From assembly GCA_965194535.1 (NCBI GenBank), contig OZ239145.1, positions 124,001 to 188,000 on the forward strand: a DNA stretch of 64,000 nt. Reading direction: 5' to 3'. The position numbers and the translations under genes are program-made. The first letter of the stretch is position 1. Every line of letters begins with the position of its first letter. Below, piece by piece: positions 25,117-32,241 of this stretch. A model generated the notes under the pieces. It did no database searches. It saw only the letters and a program-made list of their open reading frames with translations, and was not told the origin of the DNA. Origin of the DNA: Verrucolacustris abundans. GTDB taxonomy: Bacteria; Verrucomicrobiota; Verrucomicrobiia; Methylacidiphilales; Verrucolacustridaceae.

Positions 25117-26240
25117 GCCGGCGTGTGGTCATCACTGGGGTGGGAGCGGTGACGGGGTATGGGGTGGGGAGAAAAGTTTTTTGGGAGGGTGTGGTGGGAG
25201 GCCGATCGGCTGTGCGCGCAGTGGAATGGGAGGGGTGGGAGAAGGCGCCTGTCCAAGTGGCCGCACAGATTGTGGAGGAGGGGTCAGAGAAGAGGGATGG
25301 GTGGAGAAGTTTGCGTTGGGCGAGATTGGCTTTGCGGGAGGCGATGGAGATGAGCGGAGTAGGGCGCGGGGCGGGATTAGCCGGGGCAATCGGGTGGCCG
25401 GGGCCTGGGGAGAAGGGGGAGGGACAAGATCCGTTGGAGATTTTGGCTAAGGAAGTGGGTTTAGAGGGAGAGAGAGTAGAAAGTTTGGCGGCGTGTGCGG
25501 CGTCGACTCAGGCGATTGCGGAGGCGTTTTGGATGATTCGTGGAGGAGAGTTGGATGAGATGGTGGCGGGGGGAGCAGATGGAAGGGCGCATCCCGGGGG
25601 ATTGTTGGGATACGACAGGTTGGGGGCGTTGGCGCGGGGATTCCGGGAAAAGCCGGAGGAGGCTTGTCAGCCTTTTGGATTGGGGCGATCAGGATTTGTG
25701 GTGGGGGAGGGAGCGGGATTTCTTGTGTTAGAGGAGAGAGAGAAAGCAAGGGCTCGGGGAGCCAATATTTTGGCTGAGGTGCGCGGCGCGGCGGTGGGTT
25801 GTGATGCGTGGAGGGCAACCGATCCGAGGGAGGACGCAGCCGAGGCAGTGGCGTGCGTACGGAAGTGTTTGGAGGATGGAGGAGTAGGGGTGGAGGAGGT
25901 GAATGGAGTGGTGGCTCATGGTACGGGGACTGTGGCGAATGATCGGGCAGAGGCCAAAATGTTGCGGGAGGTGTTTGGAGAGAGAGGGCCTTGGGTAACA
26001 TCCCCAAAAAGCAGAATTGGGCACTTGTCGATGGCATGCGGGGCGGTGGAGTCGGTTTTGGCGGTGGAATCGATTTTGGCGGATGTGTTGCCTTCGACGC
26101 TGGGGCAGGATTGGCGGGAAGATCCGGAATGTTTGGTGCGAGTTGTGCGGGGAAGGGGAGAGTCAGGAATGCAGGTTGTGATGAAACCTTCATTTGGATT
26201 TGGCGGACAGAACGGGTGCCTGCTGTTTTCGAGGGATTGA
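25113..26240 (+). CDS. beta-ketoacyl-ACP synthase, divergent second copy
   Basis: A 375-residue FabF-like condensing enzyme. The triad is intact: Cys128 in SLAACAASTQAIAEAF, His269 in VAHGTGTVANDRAE, and His304 in SPKSRIGHLSMACG with Lys299; GFGGQNG closes it. It is about 40 residues shorter than FabF at 16030, with shortened segments between residues 40 and 110. GTG start at 25113. Grouped with its own carrier protein and the Cys-less ketosynthase half, it probably extends a special acyl chain. No ketoreductase, dehydratase or thioesterase lies beside it, so those would have to come from the general fatty-acid system or another locus. Confidence 0.85.
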   Translation: MSRRVVITGVGAVTGYGVGRKVFWEGVVGGRSAVRAVEWEGWEKAPVQVAAQIVEEGSEKRDGWRSLRWARLALREAMEMSGVGRGAGLAGAIGWPGPGEKGEGQDPLEILAKEVGLEGERVESLAACAASTQAIAEAFWMIRGGELDEMVAGGADGRAHPGGLLGYDRLGALARGFREKPEEACQPFGLGRSGFVVGEGAGFLVLEEREKARARGANILAEVRGAAVGCDAWRATDPREDAAEAVACVRKCLEDGGVGVEEVNGVVAHGTGTVANDRAEAKMLREVFGERGPWVTSPKSRIGHLSMACGAVESVLAVESILADVLPSTLGQDWREDPECLVRVVRGRGESGMQVVMKPSFGFGGQNGCLLFSRD

Positions 26241-26286
26241 TCTTTGCGACTGGAAAAATAGTGGAAGAGAGATAAAGTAGTGAACG

Positions 26287-26616
26287 ATGCCGACCTACGA
26301 GTACGTTTGTAAAAAGTGCAAAGCGCACTTGGACATCTTTCATTCGATGAACGATGCGCCACTCAAGATCTGTCCCAAAGACAAGTGCCCGAAAAAAGTT
26401 TGGGGAAAGGGTAAGATCGAAAAGCAGATGGGGACAGGGGCCGGCTTTTTGTTTAAGGGGAGTGGATTTTACATCACCGACTATCGAAGTGCGGGGTACA
26501 AGAAGGCGGCGAAGGAGGCCACAAGCGGTGGAGAGAAAAGTTCGGAAAAGAAAAAATCTGGAGATGGGGGTGGAACGGCGAAGGGTGGAGAGGGGAAATC
26601 CGGGAAAAGTACGTGA
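26287..26616 (+). CDS. FmdB-family zinc-ribbon protein
   Basis: A 109-residue protein with the FmdB start MPTYEYVCKKCKAHLDIFHSM. CxxC at the N-terminus and a second pair (CPKDKC) would bind zinc. FmdB-like proteins are small putative regulators of unknown target. After the ribbon come GAGFLFKGSGFYITDYRS, a conserved family segment, and a Lys/Ser/Gly-rich disordered tail (about residues 75-109). It is 46 bases after the ketosynthase and overlaps the next gene as GTGA. Confidence 0.88.
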   Translation: MPTYEYVCKKCKAHLDIFHSMNDAPLKICPKDKCPKKVWGKGKIEKQMGTGAGFLFKGSGFYITDYRSAGYKKAAKEATSGGEKSSEKKKSGDGGGTAKGGEGKSGKST

Positions 26617-27686
26617 GCCCGTGGGGGCTGATTTTTTGCGTAGGCCTCTTTCTTTTTTCAGAAAAGGCTCAAGGGGGGATCGAGCGGGCAGAGGGCAAAA
26701 GTTTAAAAATCTCGGTTGAGGGAAATGATCGTGCAGAGGCCTTGAAAGTGGCTCGCGCCTCTGTAGCCGCAGTGGATCTTTTTGATGAATTGACTTCTTC
26801 CCGATTGCAAACCCCGTTGAAACTTCAGGGCAAATTGGTGGAGGGAGCAGGGGGAGTGCGGGGGGGGCAGGGTTTGATTGAGGGGGATCCAAAGTCGGAA
26901 GATTTCGCAGCTGCCTGGGTGGTTGAGGTTATTCAGGCCCGGATTCGTGGCGTTGCGGGGCGGAGGGACGGGGCGGGGTCGATTCGGTGGGTGGCGGAGG
27001 GGTGTGTGGGTCGTACATCCTCGGAGGATGAGGAGATGTTGGGAAGGGTGGCGGAGCGAGTAAGCGGGGGTGAGGAGGCGGGTTTAAGTCGAATTCAGTC
27101 TTGGGGGGAAACGGGTTGGCTGGCAGAGGATAAGCTCACGCGTATGGTGCGGAGGTTGTTGGCGGCGAGATTATTTGCGCGAGCAACTTCGGCTCCGCAC
27201 CGAGTCAAGTTTCAGGAGTGGGTGGCGGTGGGATGTCCTGGAAAGTTCTGGTCGGATAGCAAAGAGGAGGATGGGGCATGGCGCAGAAGTTTGGCAGAGC
27301 CGGATTTGCGGACGGGGGCTTTGCCACAGCCTCCAGAGGAGACACAAAAGCGCCTTCGAAAGTTGGCTCAAGAGGCAGCGAAGTCTGTAGTGCCAGGCGG
27401 GACTAAGCCGGACTCTTTATCTATGGAGCTGATTCGGCTGGAGGCGACAGCAGATCCATTCCTGCGGCCCGCAATTTTCCGGTATCGGCAAGCGGTGGAG
27501 GCGGGTTCGAGTGAGGAGCAGAAGCAGGTGCAAGAAAAGGCCTGGCAAGATGCGGACCAAGCAGTGCAACGTTGGCGAGAGATGCGAAGGAGGGCGGATC
27601 AGCTTTTGGACTGGTACGAGTTAAACGTGCCTGATGCTCGTTGGGGCCCTGCTCTACTGGATGGGGAGGAGAATAGAAAGTTATGA
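26613..27686 (+). CDS. exported protein of unknown function
   Basis: A 357-residue protein with an N-terminal hydrophobic leader (WGLIFCVGLFLFSEKAQG) consistent with a signal peptide; the remainder is hydrophilic and Arg/Glu-rich. No family was recognised. One segment (FAAAWVVEVIQARI) is amphipathic, the region around residues 265-325 is strongly charged and helical (ETQKRLRKLAQEAAK, EEQKQVQEKAWQDADQ), perhaps coiled coil. The GTG start overlaps the FmdB stop. The tRNA-His gene on the other strand begins 25 bases past its end. Confidence 0.6.
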   Translation: MSPWGLIFCVGLFLFSEKAQGGIERAEGKSLKISVEGNDRAEALKVARASVAAVDLFDELTSSRLQTPLKLQGKLVEGAGGVRGGQGLIEGDPKSEDFAAAWVVEVIQARIRGVAGRRDGAGSIRWVAEGCVGRTSSEDEEMLGRVAERVSGGEEAGLSRIQSWGETGWLAEDKLTRMVRRLLAARLFARATSAPHRVKFQEWVAVGCPGKFWSDSKEEDGAWRRSLAEPDLRTGALPQPPEETQKRLRKLAQEAAKSVVPGGTKPDSLSMELIRLEATADPFLRPAIFRYRQAVEAGSSEEQKQVQEKAWQDADQAVQRWREMRRRADQLLDWYELNVPDARWGPALLDGEENRKL

Positions 27687-27711
27687 AGACAGAGAAGTGC
27701 GAAAATAGGTG

Positions 27712-27785
27712 GGCGACCGACGGGACTCGAACCCGCGACAGCCAGAATCACAATCTGGAGTTCTACCAACTGAACTACGGCCGCC
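27712..27785 (-). tRNA. tRNA-His (anticodon GTG)
   Basis: Read on the minus strand it folds as a full cloverleaf: acceptor GCGGCCG with an extra 5' G (position -1) opposite C73, as tRNA-His needs; D arm GTTC/GAAC; anticodon stem CCAGA/TCTGG with loop TTGTGAT; T arm GCGGG/CCCGT with TTCGAGT. The full CCA is not encoded (CCAC follows). It lies opposite to its neighbours in the gap before coaE, whose ATG is four bases from the tRNA 5' end, so its promoter must lie in the first coaE codons. Confidence 0.96.
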
Positions 27786-27789
27786 ATCG

Positions 27790-28419
27790 ATGAGACAAGA
27801 TAAGGTAACCCTAGACGGAGGCGTAGCCAAGCTCGGCCATAGTCGGATTTTGGGGGTTACGGGGGCGATGGCGGCGGGAAAGAGTACGGTCGGAAAGATG
27901 CTTGAGGGCAAGGGGTGGAAGGTGATTGAGGCAGATGAGATTGTGCATCGGCTCTATGAGAAGGGGGCAGACGGGTACCGAAAACTGGTTGACGCGCTGG
28001 GGGAAACGATTCTAGATTCCTCGAAGAACTTGGACCGCGGGTTGTTGGCCGCGACGATGATGCGAGATCCCTCCCTTACCGCCACCGTCAACCACCTGAT
28101 CCATCCTCTTGTTCGACAAACTTGGAAATCTGAAGTTAGCGAAAGCTTGCGCCTCCAACCCCACCGTTCGGTGGCGGTGATCATTCCCCTCCTTTTGGAA
28201 GTTGGGGCTGAGGAGTCCTTCGATGGAAAAGTAGCGATCGGTTGCCGAGAATCGGTTTCCCGGCAACGGTTGGTCGAGCGGGGTCTGACGCCCGAGGCGG
28301 CAGACTTTTGGATGGGAAGGCAGTGGGCGATTGAGAAAAAAGCCCAAGCATGCGACCAAGTCATTTGGAATGAAGGAAGTTTGGAGTTGCTACGCGACCA
28401 GGTGGATTGCTTGGCCTGA
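27790..28419 (+). CDS. coaE: dephospho-CoA kinase
   Basis: CoaE phosphorylates dephospho-CoA to finish CoA synthesis. The 209-residue protein has the P-loop GVTGAMAAGKSTVG, EADEIVHRLYE and HPLVRQTW, with the usual LLLEVGAEESFD segment. The ATG at 27790 was taken because the open frame before it runs through the tRNA-His gene. A 15-residue stretch (MRQDKVTLDGGVAKL) precedes the usual start of the fold. It is first in a plus-strand run that continues with rho. Confidence 0.93.
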   Translation: MRQDKVTLDGGVAKLGHSRILGVTGAMAAGKSTVGKMLEGKGWKVIEADEIVHRLYEKGADGYRKLVDALGETILDSSKNLDRGLLAATMMRDPSLTATVNHLIHPLVRQTWKSEVSESLRLQPHRSVAVIIPLLLEVGAEESFDGKVAIGCRESVSRQRLVERGLTPEAADFWMGRQWAIEKKAQACDQVIWNEGSLELLRDQVDCLA

Positions 28420-28472
28420 CCCGAGGGGGCAGGTGGGCGGTCGATGGATCAGCGGAGCAGGAAAGCAAAATT

Positions 28473-29978
28473 ATGAACGGTGACGGACAAGATCAGGGAA
28501 ACCAAGATTACGGCAGGCAACAGGGCGAATACGGCCAAAGGAACGATTATGGGCCACGTCGATTTCAGCGAAGGGGAGGTCGTGGAGGTCGTGGGTTTGG
28601 TGGGGGACGTGGATATGGCCGAGGGGATTATGACAACTATCGCCGAGGGCCAGATGGGGGGAATCAGGATGGCGCCGGAGATGCGCCGGCGGCAGAAGAG
28701 CCACGGCCGACTGGGCCTCTGTTGCGTTTAGATGATTTGCAGAAGATCCCTTTTCAGGAGTTGTTGGATAAGGCAAGCGAAGTGGGGGTAGAAAATCCCG
28801 GAGGGATGCTGAAGTACGAGTTGATATTTGAAATTCTACATCGGCACGCGATGGACAATGGTCGTGTAGCAGGCGAGGGAATCTTGGAAATATTGCCCGA
28901 CCAATACGGATTCCTGCGTCTACAGGCTAATAACTATTTGGCGACGCGAGAGGATATTTATGTGAATCCTGCTTTGATCCGTAAGTACGGGTTGCGTCGG
29001 GGAGATCGTGTGGGCGGAGAAATTCGTTCCCCCAGACAGAAGGAGCACTACTTTTCGTTAGCGACGGTGGATACGGTGAGCGGGGAAGATGTAAACAAGC
29101 GAAAGCCCCCGATTCATTTTGATAATTTAACACCTCTCTTTCCCAATCGGCGACTGATCCTAGAAAGTGAAAGTCTAAAAGATATGGCCATGAGGGCTTT
29201 TGATCTGATCTGCCCGATTGGTTTCGGTCAGCGGGGTTTGATCGTTGCGCCTCCGAGGACAGGAAAGACGGTTTTGATGCAAAAAATTGCCAATGCCATC
29301 ACAGCCAATAATCCCAAGGCGCATCTGATCGTGCTTTTGATTGATGAGCGGCCTGAGGAGGTTACGGATATGGCAAGATCCGTCCAAGGCGAGGTGATTA
29401 GTTCGACCTTTGATGAGCCACCCGATCGACATGTACACATTGCGGAAATGGTGATTGAGCGGGCAAAGCGATTGGCCGAGCAGGGCACAGATGTTGTGAT
29501 CCTATTGGATAGCATCACGCGTTTGGCGCGAGCCTATAACACGGTGCAGCCCCATAGCGGAAAGATTCTTTCCGGAGGTGTGGATGCTAATGCGCTGCAT
29601 AAACCCAAGAGATTTTTCGGTGCAGCCCGAAATTTGGAGGAGCGTGGAAGTCTGACGATTATTGCGACCGCTCTGGTTGATACGGGCAGCAAAATGGATG
29701 AGGTGATCTTTGAAGAGTTCAAGGGCACCGGAAACATGGAGATCCACCTGGATCGCGCTCTGGTGGACAAGCGGATCTACCCCGCGATTAACATTCCCAA
29801 GTCTGGGACACGAAAAGAGGAGCTTCTGTATCACGCAGACGAGATGCCTCGGATTCATATTTTGAGAAGGGCCTTGTCTTCTTTGCCCCCAGTGGAGGCG
29901 ATGGAGTTGCTCTTGGGCCGACTCAAGAAGACAAAAAACAATGTGGAATTCCTGTTGGCGATGAACCTAAAGGAGTAG
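28473..29978 (+). CDS. rho: transcription termination factor Rho
   Basis: Rho is the hexameric RNA helicase that ends transcription. The 501-residue form starts at ATG 28473 (MNGDGQDQGNQDY), 53 bases past coaE. Residues 1-75 are disordered and Arg/Gly-rich (RRGGRGGRGFGGGRGYGRG), unlike E. coli Rho. Next come the Rho N-terminal helical and cold-shock RNA-binding domains (ILPDQYGFLR, DIYVNPALIRKYGLR) and the ATPase with PPRTGKT, LIDERPEEVT, and the Q/R-loop region GVDANALHKPKRFFGAARN. Rho-dependent ends fit the near absence of strong intrinsic terminators in this window. Confidence 0.96.
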   Translation: MNGDGQDQGNQDYGRQQGEYGQRNDYGPRRFQRRGGRGGRGFGGGRGYGRGDYDNYRRGPDGGNQDGAGDAPAAEEPRPTGPLLRLDDLQKIPFQELLDKASEVGVENPGGMLKYELIFEILHRHAMDNGRVAGEGILEILPDQYGFLRLQANNYLATREDIYVNPALIRKYGLRRGDRVGGEIRSPRQKEHYFSLATVDTVSGEDVNKRKPPIHFDNLTPLFPNRRLILESESLKDMAMRAFDLICPIGFGQRGLIVAPPRTGKTVLMQKIANAITANNPKAHLIVLLIDERPEEVTDMARSVQGEVISSTFDEPPDRHVHIAEMVIERAKRLAEQGTDVVILLDSITRLARAYNTVQPHSGKILSGGVDANALHKPKRFFGAARNLEERGSLTIIATALVDTGSKMDEVIFEEFKGTGNMEIHLDRALVDKRIYPAINIPKSGTRKEELLYHADEMPRIHILRRALSSLPPVEAMELLLGRLKKTKNNVEFLLAMNLKE

Positions 29979-29996
29979 GTCTCCTTTACCCGGAAG

Positions 29997-30968
29997 ATGA
30001 AAGTCCTGGTCACGGGCGGAGCCGGCTATATCGGCTCAGTTTGCGTCGAGGAGTTGATCGGCGCAGGCCACGGCGTGGTGGTTTGGGATAATTTAAGCGA
30101 GGGCCATCGCGCGGCTGTTCATCCGCAGGCTCATTTTCTGCAGGGAGATTTAGCGGACAGGGATCTTTTGCATCGGGCTCTCGCGGATCATAAACCCGAT
30201 GCGGTAATTCATTTTGCCGGCAAGGCGCTCGTTCCCGAAAGCATGAAGGATCCCTCGCTATACTATCGGGTAAATGTTTCTGGGGGGGTCAATCTTCTGG
30301 ATGCGATGGTTGCGTCTGGATGTAAAAAAATCATTTTTTCCTCCACTTGTGCAACGTATGGGCTGCCTGAAAAGGTGCCGATGGATGAGCAGACCGCGCA
30401 AAAACCGATCAATCCCTACGGGCACTCAAAATTGGTTTTTGAACAGATTTTGACTTGGTATGCGCATGTGCATGGGTTGATTCCCACGGCACTCCGATAT
30501 TTCAATGCATCTGGAGCTTCGCAGGAGCGGGGAGAACATCATCGGATCGAGACGCATCTGATTCCGAATGTCTTATTGGCTGCTTTGGGTCAACGGGAGG
30601 TGGTGGATGTATTTGGAGAGGGCCATGCGACTCCCGATGGGACCTGCATTCGGGACTATATTCACGTCAAGGATTTGGCATCCGCACACATTCTGGCATT
30701 GGATCGGGATAAGCCTGGGTTTTTCAATGTGGGCACGGGGAACGGCTATTCTGTGAAGCAGGTGATTGAAACGGCAAAAAAAGTAACGCAGCGACCGATT
30801 CCGACCCGGGCGCAACCTGCTCGGGCGGGGGATCCTCCGGCCTTGGTGGCGGGCTCCCATAAGTTGCAGAGAGAACTAGGCTGGAAAGCAAAGCATTCGG
30901 GGCTGGAGGAGATTTTAACGAGTGCCTGGAATTGGCATCGGGCTCACCCTCAAGGGTATGCTGACTAG
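29997..30968 (+). CDS. galE: UDP-glucose 4-epimerase
   Basis: GalE interconverts UDP-glucose and UDP-galactose, supplying sugars for LPS or exopolysaccharide. The 323-residue extended SDR protein has TGGAGYIGS for NAD, the catalytic SSTCATYG and YGHSK (YxxxK), and family ends RDYIHVKDLASAH and PARAGDPPALVA. ATG at 29997, 18 bases after rho. A UDP-GlcNAc or uronic-acid epimerase is possible, as substrate specificity cannot be read from these motifs. Confidence 0.92.
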   Translation: MKVLVTGGAGYIGSVCVEELIGAGHGVVVWDNLSEGHRAAVHPQAHFLQGDLADRDLLHRALADHKPDAVIHFAGKALVPESMKDPSLYYRVNVSGGVNLLDAMVASGCKKIIFSSTCATYGLPEKVPMDEQTAQKPINPYGHSKLVFEQILTWYAHVHGLIPTALRYFNASGASQERGEHHRIETHLIPNVLLAALGQREVVDVFGEGHATPDGTCIRDYIHVKDLASAHILALDRDKPGFFNVGTGNGYSVKQVIETAKKVTQRPIPTRAQPARAGDPPALVAGSHKLQRELGWKAKHSGLEEILTSAWNWHRAHPQGYAD

Positions 30969-30980
30969 GAGATCTTCCGA

Positions 30981-31928
30981 ATGAAAAAGCCTTTAACAGT
31001 TTCCGTGGAACATTTCTACACGCAACATGCGGCACGGCTGCAGTTGAAGCTCGTCGCAGGACAGGAAGGGATGGGGCGATTGATCCGGGAAGGTGCGGTG
31101 AATCGCTTGGGGATGGCGCTAACGGGATTTATTAAATATTTCGCGTTTCGCCGCGTTCAACTGATTGGCAAGAGCGAGATCAGCTACTTTCAGTCGCTGG
31201 ATTCGGAAACGAGGCAGGCCCGGATCCGGGCAATTTTGGATCGGAAAATCCCATGTATTGTTTTTAGTCGGGACAATCGGCCTCCGGCGATTATTTTAAA
31301 AGAGGCACAGAAGGCCAAGGTGCCTGTTTTTATTTCCCCAATTCCAACACCCCGGTTGGTGAATCTGATCACTCTGTGTCTGGAGGAGGATTTCGCCCCC
31401 ACGACCAGCGAGCACGGGAGTATGGTGGATATCATGGGGGTTGGGGTGCTGATTCGAGGGGAGAGCGGAGTGGGAAAAAGTGAGTGTGCTTTGGGGTTGG
31501 TGGAGCGGGGATATTCTCTCGTGGCGGATGACATCACGCGATTGAGGCTTCTTGAAGGTAGAGAGTTGATGGCCACCTCGGCGGAGGTGACGAGGACGTT
31601 TATGGAGGTGAGGGGTATTGGAATCATCAATGTGGCGGCGATCTTTGGGGGGCGGGCGATTCGAACGGAGAAAAGATTGGATCTGGTAGTGACGCTGGAG
31701 GAGTGGGACAAGGTGGAGGAGATCGAAAGAACAGGTTTAGATCAACAGTTCTATGAAATCTTGGGGCTGAAGATTCCCCATGTGAAACTTCCGATCCGGC
31801 CTGGGCGAGATTTAGCGGGATTGGTACAGGTGGCGGCTCTGGATCAGAAGATGAAGACGATGGGGCAATTCTCAGCGCTTGAGTTTAATGAAAAATTGAT
31901 GAGCCGGCTTAAGCTAAAGGAGGGCTAA
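30981..31928 (+). CDS. hprK: HPr kinase/phosphorylase
   Basis: HprK phosphorylates or dephosphorylates a serine of HPr in response to ATP, phosphate and sugar phosphates. The 315-residue protein has an N-terminal domain and the kinase domain with P-loop GESGVGKS (160-167), LVADDITRL and the HprK signature EVRGIGIINVAAIFG. An AGGAG site precedes the ATG. It is followed two bases later by ptsH, so sensor and target are made together. Confidence 0.96.
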   Translation: MKKPLTVSVEHFYTQHAARLQLKLVAGQEGMGRLIREGAVNRLGMALTGFIKYFAFRRVQLIGKSEISYFQSLDSETRQARIRAILDRKIPCIVFSRDNRPPAIILKEAQKAKVPVFISPIPTPRLVNLITLCLEEDFAPTTSEHGSMVDIMGVGVLIRGESGVGKSECALGLVERGYSLVADDITRLRLLEGRELMATSAEVTRTFMEVRGIGIINVAAIFGGRAIRTEKRLDLVVTLEEWDKVEEIERTGLDQQFYEILGLKIPHVKLPIRPGRDLAGLVQVAALDQKMKTMGQFSALEFNEKLMSRLKLKEG

Positions 31929-31930
31929 GT

Positions 31931-32218
31931 ATGGGTAAAGGACCAGAGGAAAAAGCCTCGAAAGAGGTTGCGATCAAAAATCGGCTGGGACTGCATGCGC
32001 GTCCTGCCGCAATGTTTGTCCGGGAGGCAAACCGGCACGCGTGCGAGATTTTAGTGGAAAAGGACGGGGAGACAATTAACGGGAAGAGTATTATGGGGTT
32101 GATGATGTTGGCGGCAGGGATGGGCTCGAAAATCAGCCTGCGGGCGGCAGGGCCCGGAGCGGAGACTGCCATCCAATCGTTACTTGAATTAATAGAAAGA
32201 AAGTTCGACGAGGAGTAG
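31931..32218 (+). CDS. ptsH: phosphocarrier protein HPr
   Basis: A 95-residue HPr. His22 in NRLGLHARPAA is the phosphotransfer site taken from enzyme I, and Ser53 in NGKSIMGLMMLAAG is the HPr kinase target. The first eight residues (MGKGPEEK) are an extra tail. It has a good AAGGAGG site. It lies between hprK and ptsI. No EIIA, EIIB or EIIC gene is nearby, so this set may be regulatory and not for sugar uptake. Confidence 0.96.
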   Translation: MGKGPEEKASKEVAIKNRLGLHARPAAMFVREANRHACEILVEKDGETINGKSIMGLMMLAAGMGSKISLRAAGPGAETAIQSLLELIERKFDEE

Positions 32219-32224
32219 GTGGAA

Positions 32225-32241
32225 GGGAGATAGTTTCTCCC
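32225..32241 (+). promoter_or_regulatory. hairpin over the ptsI ribosome site
   Basis: GGGAGA (32225-32230) pairs perfectly with TCTCCC (32236-32241), loop TAGTT. The left arm is the only Shine-Dalgarno-like sequence, and the GTG of ptsI (32242) follows directly. If formed it would limit enzyme I translation relative to HPr. Confidence 0.4.

Noticed and set aside
25447..26892. Minus-strand open frame of 481 codons
   Set aside because: Pro/Ser/His-rich reading antisense to the G-rich ketosynthase and FmdB genes, an artefact of strand bias.
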